5,637 bases of DNA from contig DYRB01000094.1 of NCBI GenBank assembly GCA_020718945.1, positions 1 to 5,637 on the forward strand, given 5' to 3'. Positions 1 through 5,637 of the stretch are shown piece after piece; position 1 is the stretch's first letter; each line of letters begins with the position of its first letter. The position numbers and the translations under genes were made by a program. Source of the stretch: Lamprocystis purpurea. Its GTDB lineage: Bacteria > Pseudomonadota > Gammaproteobacteria > Chromatiales > Chromatiaceae. The notes under the pieces are model-generated. The model made no database searches and had not been told where the DNA came from. It was given only the letters and a program-made list of their open reading frames with translations.

Positions 1-1512
1 TGCCGCTGTCGGCTCCGCCAAGAACCGACGTGCTGCCAGAGCGTCCGGGAAGCGCTGGTCGGCATCGGTGTGGGTGGCGCGGTCCAGGAAGGGACGCAGG
101 GTGGCGAGACCATCCAGGCCATCCCAGTTGAGGCCGAGGTCCTTGCGGCACTCGGCGCCGTAGGCGAAGGGCTCCCGGTCCGACAGGCAATGGAACAGGC
201 TGGCTGCCAGGGCGTAGAGGTCATCACTGGGTTGGATGGGCCCGTGCGCCTGCACCTGCGGGCTCACATAGGGCAAGGTCCCACCGCGGGCGGGCTCGCC
301 GGCCTGGGTCACGGTGTCGTAGTCGGTGAGGACGACGGTGCCGCCCTGGACGATCAGGTTCTTAGGGCTGACATCCCCGTGCACCAGGCCCACCCGATGC
401 AGCTCGCCAAGGGCGCCGCACAGGTCCAGGAGCCAGCGCCGGGCCAGGGCCTCCACCGAGGGCTCGGCCAGATCCTCCGCGTAGAGGGACAGGACCCCGG
501 TCAGGTCCTGCAAGGGCTGGCCCTCCACCCACTTCATCAGGGCGACGAAGCGGTCCGGCTCCCAGACCGGGGCTATCTCGTGGATGGTCGAGAGCTGGTG
601 GAACTGGTCCAGGGCGGTCAGTGCGGTATGGGCAAAGCCGATCCTTGCCGGCAGGTCCCATTCAGCGTCCCCCCGCCGCTCCGCCAGGGTCGGTGCGGCG
701 GGGTCCACCAGGGAGTAGAAGACCAGCTCGCCGGGATAGCCCTCGGCGTCCTGGAACGAGTCCAGCAGGCTAGGTACGAAGGGGCTCTTTTGCCAGCGCT
801 GGATGACCTCGAATTCCCGGCGCGCCAGTTCCAGGGCCTGCTTTTCCTGGGTGGCGGAGAGGTCGTAGAGATGGAGGATGGCCCTGTCCCTACGGGTCGG
901 GTGCTGGCCCCGATAGATGCGATGGAAGGCATCCGCCGGGTCGGACAGGCGCTCCAGGTTGACGAGCCCGGCGAAGCTGCGCGGCTCGCCGGCCAGCGTG
1001 ACCTTGACATTGGGTTCCAGCAACCGTGCAGCGAGCTCGACCTGGCTGGGCGTGAGCCGCTGCCGGCCCCCGACGGCCAGGAGCTCGGACCACTCCGACA
1101 GCCCAAAGACGGCTACACCGCGCGGGCTCGGGCGCTTGGCGGCATCAAAGCGGACCGTACCCCGGGTCAGGAGAAGCCGGGCCTCGACGAACCCAGGGTC
1201 AAGCCGCTGGCGCAGCTTGCCGGCAATGCGCTTGGCCTTGGCGTCGATACGGTCGGCCTCATGCTCCGCGACTTGCGGGTTCGTGCGCAGATACTCGGCG
1301 TCCCAGTGCTTGACCTCGATGACGAATACCCCGGGGGCACCGATGGCGACGATGTCGATCTCGTCGGATCGGGAGTCGGGGGTGCGGGCATGATTCAGAT
1401 TGGACAGGAGTATCCAGGTCCCGCTGTCCTCACGAAGCTTGCTGGTCAGCCGTTCGCAGGCGAGGCGCTCGCTTTCGTTGACAAAAGGCCCGCAGGGGAT
1501 GTGACGAACCAT
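1..1512 (-). CDS. NERD-domain protein with divergent protein-kinase region, 5' part of gene (3' end outside window)
   Basis: 504 codons are open from ATG at 1512 to the window edge with no stop, so the C-terminus is missing. Residues 1-130 read as a NERD (nuclease-related) domain: N12-E-S-E15 helix, E51-I-D53-I-V-A strand and E66-V-K68 match the acidic/lysine pattern of PD-(D/E)XK-like nucleases. Residues 181-500 are protein-kinase-like: an aC-like helix with E233/E235, hinge-like strands at 262-276 and 321-334, catalytic loop H378-G-D380-V-S-P-K-N385, D397-Y-D399 in place of DFG, an activation-segment end around T412-L-P-Y-V-S-P418, and an aF-like D430/D431-L-Y-A-L. The VAIK lysine position seems to be H214. 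There is no signal peptide or membrane segment. NERD-kinase proteins include PglW of type 2 BREX and other large proteins, often with helicase domains, in defence islands. The defence role is inferred from architecture alone. The start is supported by a good ribosome site 8 nt upstream. Confidence 0.88.
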   Translation of the reverse strand, partial: MVRHIPCGPFVNESERLACERLTSKLREDSGTWILLSNLNHARTPDSRSDEIDIVAIGAPGVFVIEVKHWDAEYLRTNPQVAEHEADRIDAKAKRIAGKLRQRLDPGFVEARLLLTRGTVRFDAAKRPSPRGVAVFGLSEWSELLAVGGRQRLTPSQVELAARLLEPNVKVTLAGEPRSFAGLVNLERLSDPADAFHRIYRGQHPTRRDRAILHLYDLSATQEKQALELARREFEVIQRWQKSPFVPSLLDSFQDAEGYPGELVFYSLVDPAAPTLAERRGDAEWDLPARIGFAHTALTALDQFHQLSTIHEIAPVWEPDRFVALMKWVEGQPLQDLTGVLSLYAEDLAEPSVEALARRWLLDLCGALGELHRVGLVHGDVSPKNLIVQGGTVVLTDYDTVTQAGEPARGGTLPYVSPQVQAHGPIQPSDDLYALAASLFHCLSDREPFAYGAECRKDLGLNWDGLDGLATLRPFLDRATHTDADQRFPDALAARRFLAEPTAA

Positions 1513-1520
1513 GGCAGTGT

Positions 1521-1527
1521 CTTCCTT
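1521..1527 (-). promoter_or_regulatory. Ribosome binding site of the NERD-kinase gene
   Basis: On the minus strand AAGGAAG lies 8 nt before the ATG at 1512. It is a near-consensus Shine-Dalgarno element and decides this start. The reading frame then enters the NERD domain almost at once (NESE at residues 12-15). Confidence 0.7.
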
Positions 1528-1538
1528 TGCCCCAGCCA

Positions 1539-1550
1539 GTCCGGGCGGAC
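1539..1550. repeat. 12-base perfect inverted repeat upstream of the NERD-kinase gene
   Basis: GTCCGGGCGGAC has perfectly complementary 5-base arms around a central GG. It sits 27 bases upstream of the start codon, just ahead of the ribosome site. It could be a small operator or a short mRNA hairpin, but short GC palindromes also arise by chance in DNA this GC-rich. Confidence 0.35.
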
Positions 1551-1566
1551 CAACCTAACCGGGGCA

Positions 1567-1595
1567 ACGCTAACAGGCTGGGGAGGGTGTGGCAA
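1567..1595 (-). promoter_or_regulatory. Possible weak sigma-70-like promoter for the NERD-kinase gene
   Basis: Reading the minus strand, TTGCCA (1595-1590) is followed after 17 bases by TAGCGT (1572-1567). The -35 matches 5 of 6 consensus positions but the -10 only 3 of 6. Transcription would begin near 1560, giving a leader of about 48 nt. It is suggested by position and spacing only. Confidence 0.2.
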
Positions 1596-1788
1596 GTGAG
1601 CGCCTGGAAAGGGGTCTGGACGTGGCGTGTGCATGTGGCGAGACGGCTCCGAGTCTATGGGGAACTGTTGGAGGAGTGACCGCTCCTGGCCGACAGACAT
1701 CTTGAATCCTCTTAAAGGGAGGTTGGTTCCGGTGGGCCTCGGCTCATCCGCTTGGCCGTTCTCTCAGGGCACGAATCAAGCTGGCCTC

Positions 1789-1995
1789 TTACGCCTTTTC
1801 TGAATATGCGACAAAACGGCTCAGGCTGACCGGATCGACCCGGCCGTCGCCGTGGGCATGCTCCATCTGGTCGGCGCTGAACAACTCCGAGCGCAGCGGC
1901 CCCTCCACGGCGCGCCCGGGGGCCATTCCCCCCTGCCGGCCCAGGCGCTCTTGTCGGCTCGCCGACCGCCCGGCGACCGCTCGGCGTCGGATCAC
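1789..1995 (-). pseudogene. Small ORF, possible remnant of a GH94/cyclic beta-glucan synthase-type N-terminus
   Basis: A 68-codon ORF starts at GTG (1995) and stops at TAA (1791-1789). Residues 31-45 (PLRSELFSADQMEHA) resemble the 'IR-ELFS-x-x-QLE-H' segment near the N-terminus of very large NdvB-like cyclic beta-1,2-glucan synthases. The remaining residues are arginine-rich or unrecognised, and the ORF ends where a real member would continue for over a thousand residues. No strong Shine-Dalgarno precedes the GTG. It is either a degraded fragment left by deletion, an unrelated small protein, or chance. The likeness is from memory of the family and is short. Confidence 0.25.
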
Positions 1996-2061
1996 GCTGT
2001 GGGGCCTTCACCATACGCCGATCCGGGACCCCCAGTACGCCCTTGGGACGGACTGTGCGGT

Positions 2062-3459
2062 TTACCGCCGTAGGTAGTGGCGCAGAATGAGGTCGCGCAC
2101 CCCGGTCATGGGCAGACGGTCGGTGGCGAGGGCGCGTTCCGAGCCGATGACCAGAGGGCCCTGATCCGGGTCTGAGGGCAGGCGGCCATGGGTCCCCTTG
2201 ACCAGGCTGGCGTCCAGTGGGATCAGATCCATCAGCATGCGCTGGCCCAGGCGCTTCTGGAGCAGGCGCCAGGCGACTTTGAGGCGGGGGAAGGGGATGG
2301 TCGGATCGACGAACAGCTCCGCCGGGTCGTAGCCGGGCTTGCGGTGGATGTCCACGGTGCGGGCGAAGTCCGGGGCCCGGCCGTCGTCCTGCCAGTAGTA
2401 GTAGCTGAACCAGTGCCCGGGTTCGGCCACGGCCACCAACTCGCCGCTGCGGGGATGGTCCAGGCCCCAGACATGCTTCTCCGCCTCCCCGAGGACCTGC
2501 TCGATCCCGGGTGTCCCCTCCAGCAGGCGCCGGACCTGGGACAGATCACGATGGGCTGGGACATAGACATGGGCGACCTGGTGATCGGCCACGGCGAAGG
2601 CGCGGCTGGCCCCGGGGTCCAGCATCTCCCAGCCCAGGGTATCGCGCACCGCCAGCAGCCCCGCCGTGCGCAAGACCCGGTTGATGTGGACCACGCCGGT
2701 CGCCTGCTCGATGCCATACTCGGACACCACCAGGACCCGGGCACCGGCCGCGCGCACCGCCTCGATCAGCCCCCCGGCCACCGCATCCACGGCCGCGACA
2801 TCGCCCCGGATGGCCGGGTCCTGGGGTCCCAGGCGCTGGAGGTTGTAGTCGAGGTGGGGCAGATAGACCAGGGTCAGGTCGGGGCGTTGGCGGGTGAAGA
2901 CATCCAGGGCGCAGGCGCCGATCCAGCGCGAGGAGAGGATGTCGGCCTTGGGGCCCCAGAAGTGGAAGAAGGGAAAGGGGCCGAGGCGCTGGGTCAGGCC
3001 GGTCTCCAGGTCCTCCGGCTGGGAGTAGAGGGCAGGGATCTTCCGCCCGTCCGCCGGGTAGATGGGGCGTGGGGTCACGGACCAATCCACTCCGGAGTAC
3101 ATGTTGTACCACCAGAAGAGCTTGGCGCAGGTGGCCCCGGGCTGGCGTCTGGCCAGGGTCTGCCAGACCTTTTCCCCCTCTACCAGGGCATTGTTCTGAC
3201 GCCAGAACAGGACCTCCGCCAGGTCGCGGAAGTACCAGCCGTTGCCCACGATACCGTGGCCGGCTGGGGTGCGGCCGGTGAGCATGGATGCCTGAGCGGT
3301 GCAGGTGACCGCCGGGAAGACCCCCGCCAGGGTGGCGAGGAAGCCGTCCCGGATCAGGGCATTGAGGTGCGGGGTCTGATCGCCGAGCAGGGCCGGGGTC
3401 AGGCCAACGATGTTGATAACGACCAACGGGGTCTTGAGGGATGCCGGCGTTTGACTCAT
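2062..3459 (-). CDS. eboF: EboF-like alkaline phosphatase / nucleotide pyrophosphatase family protein
   Basis: This is a complete 465-residue protein, starting at the ATG at 3459 that overlaps the eboE stop (ATGA) and is preceded by GGAG. The fold is that of type I phosphodiesterase/nucleotide pyrophosphatase: a first strand at 12-20, then F48-P-A-V-T52 with the expected nucleophile threonine, a conserved-looking G67-H-G-I-V-G-N-G-W75-Y-F-R block, Y199-L-P-H-L-D204, V245-S-E-Y-G-I250, A291-D-H-Q, and D370-I-H-R-K-P-G-Y. The aspartate normally on strand 1 is V18, the SDHG motif reads SEYG, and the usual D-x-x-G-H reads D204-Y-N-L-Q. The metal site therefore departs from catalytic relatives, and the reaction and substrate cannot be stated. 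There is no signal peptide, so the protein should be cytoplasmic. It appears to be the last gene of the ebo operon, whose role is metabolite or precursor trafficking. Confidence 0.87.
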   Translation of the reverse strand: MSQTPASLKTPLVVINIVGLTPALLGDQTPHLNALIRDGFLATLAGVFPAVTCTAQASMLTGRTPAGHGIVGNGWYFRDLAEVLFWRQNNALVEGEKVWQTLARRQPGATCAKLFWWYNMYSGVDWSVTPRPIYPADGRKIPALYSQPEDLETGLTQRLGPFPFFHFWGPKADILSSRWIGACALDVFTRQRPDLTLVYLPHLDYNLQRLGPQDPAIRGDVAAVDAVAGGLIEAVRAAGARVLVVSEYGIEQATGVVHINRVLRTAGLLAVRDTLGWEMLDPGASRAFAVADHQVAHVYVPAHRDLSQVRRLLEGTPGIEQVLGEAEKHVWGLDHPRSGELVAVAEPGHWFSYYYWQDDGRAPDFARTVDIHRKPGYDPAELFVDPTIPFPRLKVAWRLLQKRLGQRMLMDLIPLDASLVKGTHGRLPSDPDQGPLVIGSERALATDRLPMTGVRDLILRHYLRR

Positions 3460-4673
3460 GGTTCGACTCCGGCCAACAGGCCGCGGGCCTGCATCTGTGT
3501 CTCCAGCCAGGCCAACTCGGCGGCTAGACCGGCGACCAGTCCTTCCGCCCCCTGTGGGCGGCGCTTGGGGGGCAGGACCTGCCAGGTGTAGGTCTCCACC
3601 TCCAGGTGGGGACGCTGGCCCGGGTGGGCGGCGAGGTGATCCAGGGCTGCGCCTATGGCGGCCTGGGTCGTCCCCAGCCCAGGGCCCAGGTCCCCCTGTT
3701 GAATGGGGACGTGGTAATGGATGCGCCAGGGCTTGGCTCTGGCGAAGGCCGGGTCCGCCAGGGCCTGGTCCAGGTCCATGTGGCCCAGGGTCCGCCCGTC
3801 CGCGTCCAGGGTGCGGACCTGGTGCAGGTAACGCGGCTCGGCGAAGGGGGTGAGCAGGGCATCGAGGTCCGCCCGGTCGGGCGTGGGGACCGTGAGCGCG
3901 CTGGAGACCTGAATCTTGCCGACGCACACCCCGGCCGTCGCAAGCCTGGCCAGGGCGGTCTCGATGTCCTCGAACATCACCGCCTGATGGCAGATATCGA
4001 AGCAGATTCCCAAATGGGCCCGGAGCGACGCCGGGTCCAGACCCAGGTCCAGGGCAGCGGCGGGCAGTGCTTGCGTGAAGAGGGCTATGGCCTGGGCCGT
4101 GGTCTCCAGGACACAGCCCGGTTCGGGTTCCAGGCAGACGCGGATGTGGCGCCCGGTCTGGGCCTTGCGCTCAGCGAGCCGACGGGCCAGGTGGCACAGG
4201 TGCCTGAGGGCTGGGGCCTGGCGCACCGGGGTCCAGTCGGGCCCCCACCCCAGGGGCAGGCTGGAGATGGTCCCTTCGGCCTGACCCGCCGGCAGGCAGT
4301 GGGCCAGGATGAGCGCCAGGTCCAGGGTGTAAGCCAGCCGCTCCGGACTATCCCAGGCCGGGGTGTAGACCGCCTCCTTGACCCGCTCGCCGTGGAAGTC
4401 GCCCTGAGGGAAGCCGTTGAGGGTGATCAGGTCCAGCCCCGCGGCGTTGAGCCAGTCCAACAGCCTCCCGGGATCGGCGGCCAGGGCGCGGGCAATCGGG
4501 GCCGGGAGCCAGAGCCCGCAGGCCATGCGGTCGAGCCCGCGCAGCCGCCGCACCGCGGCGATGGGACCGGCGACGTTGGCCTCCAGGGCCGCCAGGTCCG
4601 CCCCCGGGTGGACGTTGGCGCAGTACCCCAGTGCCCCCCGCGGCCAACCGCCGGGCGCGGCGCTCGCGACCAC
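3456..4673 (-). CDS. eboE: EboE-like TIM-barrel metabolite traffic protein
   Basis: This is a 405-residue protein of the xylose-isomerase-like TIM-barrel (sugar phosphate isomerase/epimerase) fold. Recognisable segments are L15-G-Y-C-x-N-V-H-P-G24 at the N-terminus, N86-G-F-P-Q-G-D-F-H-G95, C180-L-E-P-E-P-G-C-V-L-E190, G222-I-C-F-D-I-C-H229, K253-I-Q-V-S-S, R317-I-H-Y-H-V-P and L357-E-V-E-T-Y-T-W. These carry the acidic and histidine residues (E182, E184, D226, H229, H319, H321, E358/E360) expected around a divalent metal site, and the combination is characteristic of EboE. The start is GTG at 4673. It is the only usable one, because a stop lies in frame at 4691-4689 and the family's N-terminal motif begins by residue 15. 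The eboB stop is 4 nt upstream and the gene overlaps eboF by 4 nt. The Shine-Dalgarno is weak, so translation probably depends on coupling to eboB. The substrate is unknown. Confidence 0.9.
   Translation of the reverse strand: MVASAAPGGWPRGALGYCANVHPGADLAALEANVAGPIAAVRRLRGLDRMACGLWLPAPIARALAADPGRLLDWLNAAGLDLITLNGFPQGDFHGERVKEAVYTPAWDSPERLAYTLDLALILAHCLPAGQAEGTISSLPLGWGPDWTPVRQAPALRHLCHLARRLAERKAQTGRHIRVCLEPEPGCVLETTAQAIALFTQALPAAALDLGLDPASLRAHLGICFDICHQAVMFEDIETALARLATAGVCVGKIQVSSALTVPTPDRADLDALLTPFAEPRYLHQVRTLDADGRTLGHMDLDQALADPAFARAKPWRIHYHVPIQQGDLGPGLGTTQAAIGAALDHLAAHPGQRPHLEVETYTWQVLPPKRRPQGAEGLVAGLAAELAWLETQMQARGLLAGVEP
3467..3470 (-). promoter_or_regulatory. Ribosome binding site of eboF, inside the end of eboE
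   Basis: GGAG on the minus strand lies 7 nt before the ATG at 3459 and inside the last codons of eboE. It supports this start over the longer in-frame extension through the eboE gene, and fits re-initiation at the ATGA junction. Confidence 0.65.
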
Positions 4674-4677
4674 CGGG

Positions 4678-5559
4678 TCAGGACTCGATCACAGGGGTCT
4701 GACCCCGCAGTACCGAGTTCTCCTCGAAGAGTCGGGTCTGGTCGATGCGCGGCGGGGCCATGTCCGCCAGCGAGATACGCCCGCTCTGGGCGTAGTAGTT
4801 GATCGGGTTCTCGAACAGGACCAGTTCCACGTCGGCCTCCGAGAACCCACTCTGGAGCATCAACTGCCCGGTCAGCGGGACCTTCAGCGGGTCGCTGCGG
4901 CCCCAGTCGGCGGCGCTGTTGACCACCATCTTCTCGGTCCCGTACTGCTTGAGCAGCGCAACCATGCGCTCTTCGGACATCTTGGTGAACGGGTAGATGG
5001 AGTGACCGCGCCAACAGGCGGTCTCCAGGACCAGGGGCAGGGTCTGTTCGTTGAGATGGTCGATGAGGACCATCTCCTCATTGATGCCGACCTCGCGGAC
5101 CAGGTCCAGCGAGCGCTGGGTGCCGGTGAGCTTGTCCCGGTGGGGGGTATGGACCAGAGCGGGCAGGCCGTGGTCCTTGGCCAACTGGAGCTGCTCGGCG
5201 AAGAAGCGCTCCTCCGCCGGGGTGATGTCGTCGTAGCCGATCTCGCCCACGGCTACGACCTGGTCCTTCTCCAGGTAGCGCGGCAGGAAGGCCATCACCG
5301 CCTCCGCCATGGCCACATCGTTGGTCTCCTTGGGATTGATGCCGATGGTGCAGAAGTGACGGATACCGAACTGGCTGGCGCGGAAGCGCTCCCAGCCCAC
5401 CAGGGAGTCGAAGTAGTCGATGAAGCTCGCCGCCTGGGTGCGCGGCTGGCCCTGCCAGAAGGCCGGCTCCACCACGCCGACGATGCCGGCGGCGACCATG
5501 CGCTCATAGTCGTCGGTGGTACGGGAGAGCATGTGGATATGGGGGTCGAAGTAACGCAT
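4678..5559 (-). CDS. eboB: EboB-like TatD family metal-dependent hydrolase
   Basis: This is a complete 293-residue protein from ATG 5559 to TGA 4680-4678. It shows the full amidohydrolase-type metal site of TatD proteins: D5-P-H7-I-H9 after the first strand, G105-E106-I-G-Y-D, V136-H137-T-P-H, D167-H168-L-N-E-Q and A217-D218-W-G-R-S-D-P. H7, H9, E106, H137, H168 and D218 are therefore all kept and an active hydrolase is plausible. The length is slightly above ordinary TatD (about 260 residues), with a C-terminal extension after residue 260. True TatD are 3'-5' deoxyribonucleases, but the neighbours point to the EboB branch, for which the natural substrate is not established. The start at 5559 is preferred over an upstream in-frame ATG at 5604, because it puts the metal motif at residue 5 as in relatives, has GGAG upstream, and overlaps the previous stop in TGATG. 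The upstream start would only add 15 low-complexity residues. Confidence 0.88.
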   Translation of the reverse strand: MRYFDPHIHMLSRTTDDYERMVAAGIVGVVEPAFWQGQPRTQAASFIDYFDSLVGWERFRASQFGIRHFCTIGINPKETNDVAMAEAVMAFLPRYLEKDQVVAVGEIGYDDITPAEERFFAEQLQLAKDHGLPALVHTPHRDKLTGTQRSLDLVREVGINEEMVLIDHLNEQTLPLVLETACWRGHSIYPFTKMSEERMVALLKQYGTEKMVVNSAADWGRSDPLKVPLTGQLMLQSGFSEADVELVLFENPINYYAQSGRISLADMAPPRIDQTRLFEENSVLRGQTPVIES

Positions 5560-5637
5560 CAGTCTGGGTCTCCGTTGGGGGTGGCCGCCAGGGACGGCGG
5601 ACATGCCGGGTGTGCAGGAGCAACCCCCGGCTCGGCC
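5559..5637 (-). CDS. C-terminal end of an upstream operon gene, possibly eboA (partial)
   Basis: A minus-strand frame is open from the window edge for 25 codons and ends at TGA 5561-5559, sharing its A with the eboB ATG. The residues (ending ATPNGDPD) are a proline/alanine-rich tail without a recognisable motif. The call rests on the coupling-type TGATG junction and on eboA usually preceding eboB in ebo clusters. The frame could also be open by chance in GC-rich DNA. Confidence 0.4.
   Translation of the reverse strand, partial: AEPGVAPAHPACPPSLAATPNGDPD
5570..5573 (-). promoter_or_regulatory. Ribosome binding site of eboB
   Basis: GGAG on the minus strand lies 10 nt before the ATG at 5559, a little far but usable. 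It supports the shorter start and lies within the reading frame that ends at the overlapping TGA. Confidence 0.5.

Larger units (their letters stand above)
1513..2061. other. 549-base intergenic region between eboF and the NERD-kinase gene
   Basis: No full-length gene is convincing here. The region holds the small ORF at 1789-1995, the weak promoter and inverted repeat noted separately, and AT-richer patches near 1700-1720 and 1786-1820. No hairpin followed by a T-tract is seen after the eboF stop at 2062, so a Rho-independent terminator is not evident. A second short minus-strand ORF (ATG at 1700, stop at 1446) has a well-placed GAGG 7 nt upstream. It runs out of frame across the kinase start, its product is proline-rich and unrecognised, and it is not called as a gene. 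Confidence 0.6.

Noticed and set aside
70..1599. 509-codon plus-strand ORF
   Set aside because: It is antisense to the NERD-kinase gene. The product has no recognisable domain and a glycine/glutamine/leucine-rich composition typical of a GC-codon-bias shadow.
1708..1722. CCTC...GAGG imperfect inverted repeat as a terminator
   Set aside because: The stem is only 4 bp and no T-tract follows on either strand.
2188..3591. 467-codon plus-strand ORF
   Set aside because: Antisense shadow of eboF, which has clear family motifs on the other strand. The product is low in recognisable structure.
2062..3927. Extended 621-residue form of eboF starting inside eboE
   Set aside because: The extra residues are proline/arginine-rich translation of eboE in another frame. 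The ATG at 3459 with GGAG and the ATGA overlap is the natural start.
3606..4802. 398-codon plus-strand ORF
   Set aside because: Antisense shadow of eboE running into the end of eboB. There is no domain and no plausible start context.
4678..5604. Longer eboB start at 5604
   Set aside because: It would add 15 low-complexity residues before the N-terminal metal motif. The start at 5559 fits relatives and the TGATG junction.
1..5637. CRISPR array, tRNA, rRNA or insertion sequence
   Set aside because: No regularly spaced repeats, tRNA-like cloverleaf, rRNA signature or transposase-like protein was seen on either strand.

Overview
The window is GC-rich, tightly packed bacterial DNA with all recognisable genes on the minus strand. 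It holds two unrelated units. The protein sequences and coding density suggest a high-GC proteobacterium, possibly a purple sulfur (Chromatiales-like) gammaproteobacterium. That assignment rests on general impression only.

Right part (5637 down to 2062, read right to left) is a segment of an ebo (EDB-type) operon. It contains the last codons of an upstream gene (possibly eboA), then eboB (TatD-like metal hydrolase), eboE (TIM-barrel, xylose-isomerase-like 'metabolite traffic' protein) and eboF (alkaline phosphatase / nucleotide pyrophosphatase fold). The genes are joined by a TGATG overlap, a 4-nt gap and an ATGA overlap, which points to one translationally coupled transcript. In other bacteria ebo clusters accompany export or trafficking of precursors of secondary metabolites (the scytonemin monomer in Nostoc) and anti-grazing activity in Pseudomonas. 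No secondary-metabolite gene is visible here. The UbiA-type prenyltransferase (eboC) and dehydroquinate-synthase-like gene (eboD) of the fuller cluster do not lie between eboB and eboE.

Middle (2061 to 1513) is 549 bases without a convincing full gene. It holds a 68-codon minus-strand ORF with a short stretch resembling the N-terminus of cyclic beta-glucan synthase/GH94-type proteins, a weak possible promoter, and a 12-base perfect inverted repeat just upstream of the next gene.

Left part (1512 to 1) is the first 504 codons of a large gene on the minus strand, cut off by the window edge. It encodes a NERD nuclease-related domain followed by a divergent protein-kinase-like region, an arrangement seen in PglW-type and other NERD-kinase proteins linked to phage defence. 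Several kinase motifs are atypical, and the protein may continue into further domains outside the window. This is the most promising candidate for an undescribed system, but its partners are not visible.
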